From: Colletotrichum lupini
Lineage: Eukaryota; Ascomycota; Sordariomycetes; Glomerellales; Glomerellaceae
Length of the DNA stretch: 64,000 nt
Direction: 5' to 3'
Assembly (NCBI RefSeq): GCF_023278565.1
Contig: NC_064679.1
Span: 372,001-436,000 of the forward strand
Below are positions 12,455-23,718 of this stretch, piece after piece; the stretch's first letter is position 1, and each line of letters starts with the position of its first letter. Below the pieces are notes generated by a model that was given only the letters and a program-made list of their open reading frames with translations, searched no databases and was not told the DNA's origin. Both the position numbers and the translations under genes were made by a program.

Positions 12455-12498
12455 GGGTGGCCGAATGGGGGGGGTGGCCGAATGGGGGTGTTCCGACT
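12455..12498 (-). repeat. Right terminal inverted repeat of the Fot1/Pot2-type transposon
   Basis: Reverse complement of 2048-2091, including the internal tandem ATTCGGCCACCCC unit. The run between the units has 8 G here against 7 C at the left end. It is followed directly by the TA target duplication at 12499-12500. Confidence 0.9.
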
Positions 12499-12723
12499 TA
12501 CCCCCAGCAAGACCAGGCATTGGAATATTCTTACTGTCAAGAACCGTTTTCTGTCTACTTTGACCCTAGAAGAACATGATAATGATTTCGAATCTTCAAT
12601 AAAGCCATAATTACGACGAGCCTCTACCTCTAAGAAATGCGAATTGCCGCACTATTGTGGTAGTGAATATCGAGGATGGATTTACTTATTGTGAATTCGT
12701 TGCATATTTACTTGTGTTTCGCT

Positions 12724-14231
12724 TCAAGTATTCAACCAAGAGAAATCAAGCAATGTCCCTGCGGATGGGCGTTGCAAAGGATCGTAACGGAAAATGGCCC
12801 TCAGAAATGACACGATCTGCTCTTCCTCCTCATCGCTAATATTGGATGCCTTATGGACCTTTACTAGCTTTTCGAGAGATTTGTGGACTTGTGGCGGAAC
12901 GCGCTCACCTAACTCGAGTCCCGACCCATCCACATCTTCGACTCCATCAGAGCTACCATCTATCGAACGACAATCAGAACTGCTTTCTTCAGTGAACCCA
13001 TCTATGATATCCGTTGGGACAGTGTCGAGTCTTTCTCCGCTAGAACCATAGTATTTTGCTGCATTGGGCCATTTCACCACAAGAGTCTGTGGGAGAGGTC
13101 CAATGATGTCGGTCAGCTGTATCAAATGTTCGTCTTTCTTCTCGCTATCGCTAAGGCCGAAAGGAGGAAGTTGAAACAGTGCGGCGCCTGTGACAAGCTC
13201 GTAGACGATACAACCAAAACTCCAGATGTCAATGCCTGTCCCGATAGCTTCGTTAAGGATCGCTTCTGGTGCTCGAAGGGAGACTGGAGTCCGAACAGAC
13301 AGCGGCGGATCATCAATGCAAAAAGCTGGACCCATGTTAACTTCAAGAATTATAGAGACTCAGATGTGCCTACCTCCACCTAGATCTGATAGCTTTGTCA
13401 CTTGGCATTGCCCCTCAAGCATGAAATCTGACAGGGGATCCGATACGGCCAGATATTTCGGCGCCCACCTGTCGAGCTTGCCATCAATACGCCGCAACAT
13501 GTCTATCTTTGAGGCGTCATTTTCATCTTGCTTGAGCACTTGACGATCCAAAAGATGAAAATCTTGTAAAGCGAACAGGATGTTGCCTGATTGAAGGTCG
13601 CCGTGCACAATTCCAATGCTGTGAAGGAAGTTGAGGCCAGAAAGCACATGCCGCAAAATGCGTTTTGTTTTATCACTCTTAAAGCGTCGTACAGGAGGGT
13701 TTCGGGGATCATATATCTCGACCGGGGCGTTAAGGACCGAAGACAGGCTGGGACCCATAGGTTCAAGTACGAGGCAAAGGTGATTACCGTTGGGACCGTC
13801 GTGATAGAAGTAGTCCAAAAGACCCACGACAAACCTCGAGCTTTGGTCATTTGATACCTTATTGGCCAGAATGCGATATATCTTTACTTCAGTTGGATCC
13901 TTTCGCTTGGCTACTTCGATCTTCAGAGCAACGTAGCGGTCACGGCTGGATAGGATATCAACATCGCTGTGAAAATAGAAATATTGGAGATATGGATACA
14001 GTTGAAGACTTACGACGAATCGAATGCCAGCCAAACCGTGCCACAGGAACCGTTCCCAAGCTTACGAAGAATCTCGTAACGGCCTTTGAAGACGTCGCCA
14101 AAGTGGACCGGATGAAACCCTCCTGGACGATAAGACTCGGCCCACTCGCATGGTGTACCACTTTGAAGAAATCTGAAGTTCCTCTCAGAGTTTGGGTCCT
14201 TCGGAGAAGGCGTTGTTGCTGGCGAAGACAT
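12724..14231 (-). CDS. SRPK-like serine/threonine protein kinase
   Basis: Three exons (14231-14014, 13966-13374, 13325-12724) joined by 47- and 48-bp GT-AG introns give a 470-residue protein. The N-terminal YRPGGFHPVHFGDVFKGRYE is typical of SR-protein-kinase-like enzymes of filamentous fungi. Kinase motifs follow in order: Gly-rich loop GNGSCGTVWLA (about 59-69), VALK with the ATP-anchoring Lys88, HGD with catalytic Asp196 and GNIL, DLGGA in place of DFG (Asp267), APE (289-291) and DIWSFGCIVYEL. HGD replaces the usual HRD; SRPK-like kinases often have HTD here. An acidic Ser/Asp-rich insert precedes the C-terminal lobe end (DPLQRPSAGTLL). The gene lies alone in a 3-kb island between two transposon blocks. 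It looks intact, and SRPK-type phosphorylation is inferred from family only. Confidence 0.85.
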
Positions 14232-15473
14232 CGCACAATTACAGATGGCCTGAGAGATGTGGCAGAGAACATGCAATAAGATCATGCAGAAGTTTGGAGT
14301 GTTTGGAGTGTCGATTTGGACAAATTGTTCAATAAGCCTCCTAGTCTAAAGGAGAGTTGGCGAGCTGCTTTTAGGAAAAGGCGAAATGCGGATCAACCTG
14401 AGAGGTCCGGTTTTTAATGACTGACTGGGTGCTCAATTGGCCTCAATTCCGCCCCACCATTGACTAGAGTTTCGACGATTTGTCTTTGGTAACGATGAGT
14501 CCAACTCCAAAGGATGCGGCAAATTAGACAGCACGGAATCTTCGATCATCATTTAATGCAAGGGGAATAACCTCATCTTTCATCGTCGGTACTCCTCTAA
14601 GTTTCTCTCCAGAAGTTGTCAGGGAGACGCGGCTTCCATTGGTGACGAGTTCGAGAATGGTGAGGATACTAGCCACCTTTATTAGGAGGATACAACTCAA
14701 CGCGATCTTTTTCGTCTTAGAGGTGGATTGTCAAACCGCCTCTGCGGACTATACGAGCATCTGGTTTGAAGTATTTTGCTGCAACTTCCTCAATAGATCA
14801 TATTTCAAACCGCTGAATCGAATAATCGGGTTTTGATCCCGCCCCTCCCCACAATCTGATAGCCTGACATGCTGCTCTTGTAGCGCAGTAGTAATTCGAG
14901 GGCAACCAGCATCCAATCCCAGTTTCCAGACTTTCAATTAGATGCACACTCTTTCAGGAAGGTGTGTTGGAGTCATTGTTCTTCGGCTCCAGGCATCAAA
15001 ATTTGCGGACACATGTAGTACCCGGTTCCGTTGCAATCAAGCAGACGAAGTGTCTTGGCCGCCTTACTTTGTTCCTAAATTCCTGGCGAGGGAATTACCC
15101 CTCATCACCTCACCTACCACGCCATGCAGGGTCTTTGCCCAATATTGCATGCTTGGCACCGCTCGGGAATAACTCTATACGACAAGACAGGCATGTCAGA
15201 ACGAATCAAGGCAGGGCTCTGCACGTTACCATATTTGAAGGCTCGGCTTTTGGCTGGGGACCTTCTAAGGTGAATATTGTGTAAGACTTTAGTCAGTTCA
15301 GCGGCCTGCCAGCTAGAGTTAACTTCCGATGAATGACGATCAGCCCTCTGTTCCTGATTTTACCCGCAAACCTTCCATCTCGTAACGGATTTCCTGTCAA
15401 TAATAGACGGCCGACTTCGGATCTTCGACAAGGATCCCGATTAGGCTTCGTTCCGAACCTTTCACCTTGACTT
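14232..15473. other. Gene-free flank between the kinase gene and the copia element
   Basis: Base composition is normal. It should contain the kinase promoter. Only short unsupported open frames are present. It ends where the left LTR of the copia element begins. Confidence 0.5.
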
Positions 15474-15651
15474 CTATCACAAGTTATGGCACGCAACAAT
15501 AGGCATACAGAGTATAATAAAAGTAGCTTAACTATTAAAATAAAAATAGATAAAAAGAAAAGGTCTATATATATAATATCTAAAATAGATACGTGATTTA
15601 GTACGTAATAAGCACTTTATAAAATATAATTATTATCCTTATTACGTAATA
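15474..15651 (-). repeat. 3' LTR (left copy) of the copia element
   Basis: Aligned with 22911-23088, the differences I noticed are almost all C/T or G/A. The outer 35-40 bases (CTATCACAAGTTATGG...) keep their C and G bases, while the rest of the repeat is AT-shifted. Confidence 0.75.
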
Positions 15652-16789
15652 TACCCCCTAATTACTATTATTAAGGAGCTATTATACTTAAAATAGAATT
15701 TTTAAATACCCTTATAAAGGCCTAATTTAGTTAAATATAAATTAAAAAAAAATAAGTATAAGGGATATACGTTTTTTAAACTACGTTTATTATAAATATA
15801 TCCCTTTATTTAAAATAAATAAAATCCTAACTTAAAATAGTACGTATTTTATTATTTTTAATATATAAATTACTAAAGGTAAGGCTACTTAGCCGCTTTA
15901 TATATATCTAAATTCTTATAATATTACTTAGCTATTATTTTTTTATTTTTTTTAACCTCTCGTAGTTATTATAAATACCCCCGTTTATTATATACGCGTA
16001 CTTATATTATTAAATCATTTATTAATTTTATTTTAAATATAAATATTTAATATATTTAGAAATAATAATAAGTTTTATATAATTTTTATAATACTTCTTA
16101 TATATATATTATATAGTTTATTAAAAGTTTAGATAAGTAATAATATTAATAAGCTTTTTTAAGTTATTACTCCCCTTTATAACTTCTTATTTATTTATTA
16201 AAGCTTAGTTACTAAGCTCTCCCTCTTTAACTAAGAAGATATTAAAGTTATTAATTAAAATACTAAAAACTTTATTAAGTTCGAGGCTCTTTTTAATAAC
16301 TATAATAAAAATAATAATAAAATAAATAATAATAATAAGAGCTTTAATAAGCTTTTATTTATCCCCCCTTCGGAGTTTAAAAATAAAAATAAAAATAATT
16401 TAAATAATAAGCTTTTTAAAAAAAATATATTATATACTTATTATTTTAAGAGTTTATATTTGATATTATTTTAAAGTTTAAAAAATATAAAACTAGCTTT
16501 TTTTAAAAAAGTAATGAGAAGTAAAAAAGAACGCTAAGAGATTAAAATACCCCCCGTAATAAATATAGTTCTTTTTACTATTTTAAGCTTATTTAATATA
16601 TATTTAGTTCTTAAAAAGCTTAAAAGAGAGGTTTTTAAAGAATAAGAGATTTAGTACTTACCCTATTTTAAAGTAGCCCTTTAATATACTAATATTAAGA
16701 ATAGTAATTATTATTTTATAAAAAATGGTAGCCGGTATATATACTATTTTAATAGCTATTTAGCTAAAGGGTATATTAATATACTAATT

Positions 16790-17230
16790 ATTTTATAGCT
16801 AATAGCCTAGGCCCTTACTAAAGCTATTATAAATAGCGCTCCCTTTTTTATAAATATATTATCCTTTTTTATTATTAAAAAGCGCACTTTTAACTATAGT
16901 TTTAATAAAATATTACTAAGCTCCGTAATATTATTTATTAAATATATAATAATTAGAAAATATATAAGAACTATATTAGTTTTTATATAGAGGACTTTTT
17001 TAATACGCACCCCTAGTCCTCTTTTATATTTATTATAATTATTTATAACTAACTTCTTATTATATTACCCGCTTTTATACTTTAAGTTATTAATTTAATA
17101 ATCGTTTTAGCTCTTATGCCCCCCGCTACCCCTACTACTCTTAGTTTTATAAATTTTAAAATACGTAAAACGCGTTTTTTAGCACGCGTACTAACCCTTT
17201 TTTTTAATAATATTATATTTTTAATAATTA
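16790..17230 (-). pseudogene. Gln/Lys-rich degenerate frame at the 3' end of the copia element, unassigned
   Basis: One minus-strand frame near the left LTR reads KNAFYVF, ELKRLL, EVSYKQL, KRTRGAY and FIKTIVKSALFNNKKG, separated by TAA or TAG codons that fall where Gln codons would make a Gln-rich coiled tail. Such tails occur at the C-termini of fungal pogo/Fot-type transposases and in some gag proteins. Copia pol normally ends within a few hundred bases of the 3' LTR, so this frame is extra. It could be a nested DNA transposon remnant or an additional element ORF. Confidence 0.3.
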
Positions 17231-17449
17231 CGTATTTCGTAAACTAGGAGTTTAAATAATAAATATAAGCCTAGGTTTTATTTTTATATATATATACTTT
17301 ATAAAATAAGGTTATTTTAAAAGTTTAGGCCTTTAGGCTATAAGAGGTTTTTATTTTATTTATTTTAAGCCTCTAAGCTATACTCAAAGTTCTATTTATT
17401 ATTTATTTTTAAATATTAAGTTTTTCTAAGCGTAGCCTAAATTAATTAT

Positions 17450-20400
17450 TTTTAACTATTTTAAATATTTATAATAGCTTCTTATATATTATAAAAGTTA
17501 AGAAGTATATAGAAATATTTAAACTTAGTTTATAAAAGGTTTTTAATAAGTCTATTTATTAATATATTTTTTATTAATATATAAATAATTTCAAAGCTAT
17601 TTTTAGCGTACTCTTATTTTAGCTATATATTTTATATATTAATATAATAAAATTAAGTAGCTATTTCTTTTCTTTTTTTTATAATAAGTCGAATTATTTA
17701 TTAATTATTATAGTTAACTAATTATACTTTTCTTAAATTAAAGGTAATATCCTTAAAAAGGCGCTTTAGAGCTATAATCTCTTTTATAGTTTTTTTAAAA
17801 TAAAGAAGCTTAGCTTTAATAATTAATATTATAATTATTACTTAGCGTACTAATTTTTATTAAATTAGGCTATTAAAAAGGAACATTATATATCCCTAAA
17901 ATAGTTATTATATTACTTCGTTATTTATAAAACTAATATTCTTAATTAAAAATAATAATTACGTACTTAATATACTACCGTAATAAAGCGTAAAATATCT
18001 CGTTATATAAAATATTAAATATAATAATTAATTATTTTAATATAAGTTATGCTTAAGTTAGTTAAGAATTATAATAATTATAAATAAGTAAAAGTAACGT
18101 TTAGTTTAATTATAATAATTATATAAAGTATATTCCTAACCTTTTTTTAGTAATTCTTTATTTCCTCTTTTATTACTTACCCCTCGTTTAGTTTAAACTC
18201 TTTTTAAAAAAAAGAGGTAGCTAAATATAATAAATTTATAAAGTTAAAGCGCTTAGTAACTCGCTTAATATATACGTTATAAATAAAATAAACTTTATAA
18301 ATAGTATAGTTTTATAAAATCCGTACTTTAAAAAAGTAATTAATTAGGTTATTTTCCTTAAGGTTAATATATTCTTTTATATTATTAACGATCCCCTAAG
18401 CCGCCTTTTCATTATTTTAATAATATAAAATAATAAAATTATCGATATAAAATACTAATATTACTTTCCTATTTATAGTTTAATAAATATAGATTTTTTA
18501 TAGCTATATATTATATTTATATTATAGAGTATAAAAATAAAAGTTTAGAACTAGAGAATTAGTAAGTTTTAAAAGCTATATAGAGCGCATTAGAGTTTAT
18601 TTATTTTATTAATAATTTTATATTTTTTTAAAAGTTTAATAATTACTAGCTTTTCGCTCTTAAGAAGCGCGTTAAGGAATGCGTTAATAATATTATATTA
18701 ATTTATTTTAAGGTTAAATTAAATAGTTATTATTATTATAAGCCTAAAGGCCTTTATAATAAGTATTAAAGCGTACGTATTTTATAAGGGGTTAAGTAGT
18801 GATATATCCCCCCTTATATATATATATTTTTTTATTTTACTAACCTCGTTATTAACGTCATACTTATAAATATATACCTATTTTAATAGAAATAAGATCT
18901 CTTATTTAAAATTATAATTAACCTCTTTTTATATATTAATATCCCTTAGCTTTTTTATTTTTATATTTATAATATCTCTAAGTAGTTTTTATAATTATAA
19001 TAAGAGATATTTAATATTATTAAACTTTTTTAATAAGTTTTAAAAGTTAATTTTAATAAGTTATAGTTTTTAAACTCCTCTAAAGCGCTCTCAATAAGTC
19101 TTATAAACTATTCTTTTTACTATTTAATAAAGTATTATATATCTTATATTACTTTTTTTTATAACCTTTTACTAATTAAGTATAAAAATAAAAAAAGAAT
19201 AGTCCTAGAGACGGTTATAATAATTATTATTTTTTATATTTAAATATAAGAGCGTTACGAAAATATTATTATTAAAGTATTCTAAAAGTTTACGGGCCTA
19301 GTTTAAACGTTTAGGACCTAATAGAGCTTTATTTAGTACTTAATAAAATAGTTCTTATAAGCTCTATTTTTATATAATAATAAAGGTTTATTATAAAAGT
19401 TCTTTACTAACGTCGATTTTAATATTAAGAATTATTCTTTTATAATTAGTACCTCGTTTATTACGTACTTTAGCGTTTTATTAAGAGCTATTAGGAATTA
19501 AAAGCTTAAGAACCTTTATAATATATATAAATACTTATAAAGAAAACTATAAACTATATAAAGCTATTTATAATTTAGTTATTATATCCCCTTTTTTACC
19601 CCTACCCCCGAGCTTATATAAGGGGGTTATCTTAGGGGTTAATAATAATAATAAGACTATATTAGCCTCTTTAGCCTTATTAACCGCACCCTAAAGTATA
19701 TTTATTAATTACTTAGCGTCCTAAATAGTTAAAAATCTAATAATAATACTATTTTTAATTATAAAATTATTTTAAGTATTAGTATTTTTAAAGTTTAAAT
19801 CTACTTTTTTAAGTACTTAAACTAACTTATTATTAATATTAAAAAGTTCTTATATTTCTTAAATTATTAAATTTACTTATTTACTTATAATAGCTTATTC
19901 TTTGTATACGGGATTATAAAAAACCTTTTTATTAAACTTAATATTTTTTATAATAAATACTTACTTAAGCGCAAGTATTTAAACTTTATATAAGTTATAC
20001 GTTTTTAATATATATCTAACTAAGTATCCTATATACCCGCGGGGAAGTATTTTAGACTCTTTTTAATATATACCCCTTTTATAATCCTTATAAAAAGGAT
20101 ATATTTAATAACTATATATATAAAAGCTACTAAAATACAAAATAATCGGTTTAAAATCCCGTACTTAGTAACCCGTTTATTATTAGTATTAATACCGCTT
20201 TTACTAATTAGTTTCTATTATAATAAATAAATCTCTTTTATTAGCCTCTTATAAAGTAATATTATAAATAAAAATTATTATTAATACTATTTTATTTTAT
20301 AAATTCGTAAAGAGGTTTATAAAAAGGCGCATTTTATAAGCTTTAGTAATTATAAATTAACTTACTTTTTTAGTATTATTTATAAGTTCTTTTATATATA

Positions 20401-22400
20401 AAAATAGAAGTTCTATTCCGATTTTTAGCTTACTATACTATATTTTATATATATATTTAACGTTTATAATTAAGAGAGCGGTCTTATTATTATTTATAAA
20501 AAAGTAAATTAAAGTCCCTTTTTAATAATGAATCGCTACCTTAAGGCTTTATAATATAAAAAGCACTTCTTTTTCTATTTTAATTCTTAAAAAGAACCCC
20601 CTAAACTACTTATTATATTTATTAAAAGCTATAAGTATATATTATTATTTATCAAAAAATAGTTCGAAATAGAAGAGATCTTAATATATATAGTACTATA
20701 GCTATAAAGCTCTTTTCGAGGGTAGTCTTTTTAAGACTACTATCTTAGTTTTAGATAATATATACACTTTATACTTAACTTATAATAGAGGTTTAATACG
20801 TATACTTTAAGTCTTATATAGTAATTAATAAAAAGTATTAAGTCCGAAATAACCTATTTTAAAGTACTAAAAGAGCGCGCTATTAAACCTCTTATAAATA
20901 CGTTAATATAAGTAACGGAATGTTTTATAATTAATTAGTAATATAATACTAACTAAGCTCTATAAAATGTACTTAAAGTTTATAAAAAAAATAGGATTAA
21001 AAAAGCTTATATTTAAAAAAGAATTAGATTTGTTTTTTAAATAAGCTACTTTTTAATAATACTCTTATAAAACGTTCCTTATTATAAAGTATAATCTAAA
21101 CTATAATACTAAAGTACGCTTTTATTTAATAAAGTTTTTAAGACTATATTAATATAAAAGTTTTTAATATAAGCGACGTTTTAAAGCTTTAAATCGTAAG
21201 TTCCCTTTTCCTTAAATCCGTTTAAAATACCCTTTATAATATAAGTACTATATATAATAATAAGTAATATAATAATTCCTAATTTAACGTAATTTTTATT
21301 ACCTAATAATACGTAAGTCTTAAGTTTAAATAGGCTTTTATTATTAACTAAATATATTATTTTATAGCTATTTATTATTATATTTTAAAAAAGGGAATAA
21401 GTATTATTTATAAAAGTACTAAAGATTACGTTTATTTTTAAGTCCTAACTCTTTATAAATATAATAACTACGTAGCCCTCGTTTTAATTTATTAATAAGC
21501 TCGTTATAAGTTAATTAGAGGATCTTTTTAAAAACTTAGGTTTTTTAGGGGTTCTATTATTCCTTAGTTAACTAGCTTTTTTAAACTTATTATAAAGTAA
21601 TTTCTATTTATTTAATTTAATAATAATAAGGACTTCTTTTATATAGCTCCTTAATATTCGTATTAATAACTTACTAACGTTTTAGCTTATAAGTACTTAT
21701 TTTAATTTTTAATATATTATAAGGCGCTATAAATATACGTAATTATAAGGGTATATAACGTTACTTTTATTATTTACGTTATTAACTAAGTTAGAGTATT
21801 TAATAAAAATAAATTAAGCCCCTTTTTAATTTAAAAATCGTTTAGTATATACGTCCTAAGTTATTAAGCTAAATATATATATAATCTCTTCGAGGGTCCT
21901 CGTATATATTTTAAAAACTATTAATTTATTAAAGGTCTTATATATACGTTAGCTTTATATAGGGTTAAGTCTAGACTTAATTATAATTAAAAAGTTAAGT
22001 ATAATAATCTCTTTATTAATTTTTAAAATATTATATATTTTAGCTTAAAAATAAATAAACTATTACTTTTTATATTAATATTAAAAGTTAATTCCGGTCC
22101 TCGCTTTATTAAAAACTTATTAATATTCTTTTTAAACTATATTTTTAATTATTAATTTAGAGGGCGTAAATTCTTATTTTAAATATCTAACGATTTATTA
22201 TATACTAAACTTAGCGCTGTTTTTAATAGCTTTTTAAAATACGTATTTATATAATATAACGTTAACTAATTTTACTAATTACTAAATAAGGACTTTAATA
22301 TATATATTAATAATATTACGTTTATAAACTATAGGTTACTTATATTTAATATTGAGCTCTCATTATTTTTAAATACTCTTAAATATATAAATCCTCTTTA
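17450..22400 (-). pseudogene. Degenerate copia gag-pol (reverse transcriptase recognisable)
   Basis: On the minus strand at about 18600-18290 the frame reads ALYIAFKTY, where copia reverse transcriptases have a conserved Tyr-Gly-Leu-Lys-Gln motif. It then reads VFYIDNFII, matching the catalytic Tyr-Val-Asp-Asp with the second Asp read as Asn, and next GIVNNIKEYINLKENNL and YFFKVRI, which match the palm/thumb segment that follows in this family. Integrase, protease and gag should lie at higher coordinates but are too mutated for me to place. Stops are mostly TAA or TAG at expected Gln or Trp positions. The limits given are approximate. Confidence 0.6.
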
Positions 22401-22910
22401 TAAATATAATATAAAAATAAATTTATTTATATAAAATAAGTAATATAACTAGCTTTATAAAAAAAACCTTAGTTTAGTTTTATAAATTACTTATATTTAA
22501 AGAAGTTAAAAAGTTCGTATTAAGAGTTATATTTAGAAACTATTAATAAAGGATTTCTTAGTTTCTTTAGTCGTTCTTAAACGCCTTATAACGGGCTTAA
22601 TAAGCTCGTAGTTTTTTTTTATTATAAGTTGTAACTAATTATTTAAATTTTAAAAATAAAATAAGTATTATAAAGGGGTTAAAGAATACGTTAAAATTTA
22701 AAATATTTAAATTAATATATTTTTAAACTTTAATACCCTTATTTATAATACGAAGTATATTAAACTATTTAATTTAATTATTATAATTAGTTAGTTTAGT
22801 TTAGGCTAAAATAAATATAAGTAAGTTAGTTATTTTAAAAAAATTATAAAAATGATATTAATAAGTACGTTATTATAATATAAGGTCTTAATTAAGAGCT
22901 AGGCTTATAA

Positions 22911-23088
22911 TTATTATAAATTATAGTACGTAATAATAAGTATATAGAGTATAATAAAAGTAGCTTAATTATTAAAATAGAAATAGATAAAAGGAAAAGG
23001 TCTATATATACGATATCTAAAATAGATACGTGATTTAGCACGTGACGGGCACTTTGTGAGATACGATTACTATCCCTGTTACGTGACA
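22911..23088 (-). repeat. 5' LTR (right copy) of the copia element
   Basis: Direct repeat of 15474-15651. Its outer about 55 bases, up to GTTACGTGACA at 23088, are unmutated in composition, while the inner part is AT-shifted like the element body. Confidence 0.75.
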
Positions 23089-23092
23089 ACTT

Positions 23093-23718
23093 TAGCAAAC
23101 AGGCCGGGACCTGCATAAGATGCCGGAGCAAAATCCTCATTGGAACGCACAGTGGTAGTGTAATGCCTCTACATTCAGTCCGTGATGGTCTTTACTCCTG
23201 CGTGATGGCCGGGGTAGAAAGTCATTACCACCATTATGCTCGGCGCGATACCCGAGCTGGAAAAGTCTCGCCTTCTACTACGCCAGTTCCGTGATCCGTT
23301 TCAAAGACTTCAATTGGCGAAGATATGCCAAGATCCGACCACGGATGTCACCTCGGTAGAAACAAGGTGACCACCGACTATCACCGAGCAGGAAGCTAGC
23401 ATCTAATCTAATCTTTTCCGTCTTGCTCGATCCACTCGAATGCAACTGAGTACAACCAAATCCCTGCATTCCACTTGATCCAGTTGACAAGATACTCCGC
23501 GCCAGTCGGGACGAGGAGCATTGGGAATTTTGGTAACATCCCCTACCTAAGTGTCTACGCCGTTGGCTTCCGTAGTACATAAGGTGACAAGAGCCTGCAT
23601 CGTTGGTCATTCATGTTGCACTATCCCACCGGCTAAGGCTCAATGCTGCCTTGTCCCTCTCGTCAATCAAGACCTGCCCTGAGTCCTGAGTAATCGTTGT
23701 CAGACGTTACTTTTCATC
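23093..23718. other. Short gene-free flank between the copia element and the subtilase gene
   Basis: Base composition returns to normal within a few bases of the LTR end. The stretch should hold the subtilase promoter. I see no RNA gene or further repeat. Confidence 0.5.

Larger units (their letters stand above)
2048..12498 (+). mobile_element. Fot1/Pot2-type DNA transposon (Tc1/mariner superfamily), RIP-mutated and split by a gypsy element
   Basis: The island begins and ends with inverted GC-rich repeats (AGTCGGAACACCCCC... and its complement) flanked by TA on both sides (2046-2047 and 12499-12500), the target duplication of Tc1/mariner elements. Inside, a degenerate plus-strand frame matches Fot1/Pot2-type DDE transposases. 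YNINK at about 2677 sits where the family has its first catalytic Asp, LLNIAIFSLIKTYYKKEL lies at about 3665-3720, and the C-terminal part resumes after 11895. A complete gypsy element with its own target duplication interrupts the frame at 3851. Without it the transposon would be about 2.4 kb, close to usual Fot1/Pot2 length. Stops are nearly all TAA or TAG and the interior is almost free of CpA, as expected from RIP. Confidence 0.8.
15474..23088 (-). mobile_element. Ty1/copia LTR retrotransposon, RIP-mutated
   Basis: Direct repeats of about 178 bp bound the island (15474-15651 and 22911-23088). The short sequence ACTT flanks both sides (15470-15473 and 23089-23092), a likely target duplication. 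Three facts set the orientation to minus: the right end read in reverse begins TGTCACGTAACAGG, a canonical TG start; a purine tract (TTAGGGGGTATA read in reverse) abuts the left LTR; and copia-type reverse transcriptase segments lie on the minus strand. The span of 7.6 kb is long for copia, partly because about 1.7 kb next to the left LTR holds a frame unrelated to pol. The exact inner LTR ends are uncertain by a few bases. Confidence 0.8.

Noticed and set aside
2100..23000. CRISPR-like or satellite arrays in the AT-rich DNA
   Set aside because: Short AT strings recur because of base composition, and there is no regular repeat-spacer pattern.
2046..23088. Centromere or isochore as the explanation for the AT-rich blocks
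   Set aside because: Both blocks have precise transposon ends, and their recognisable reading frames carry transition-type stop codons, so RIPed elements explain them. A centromere cannot be judged at this scale.
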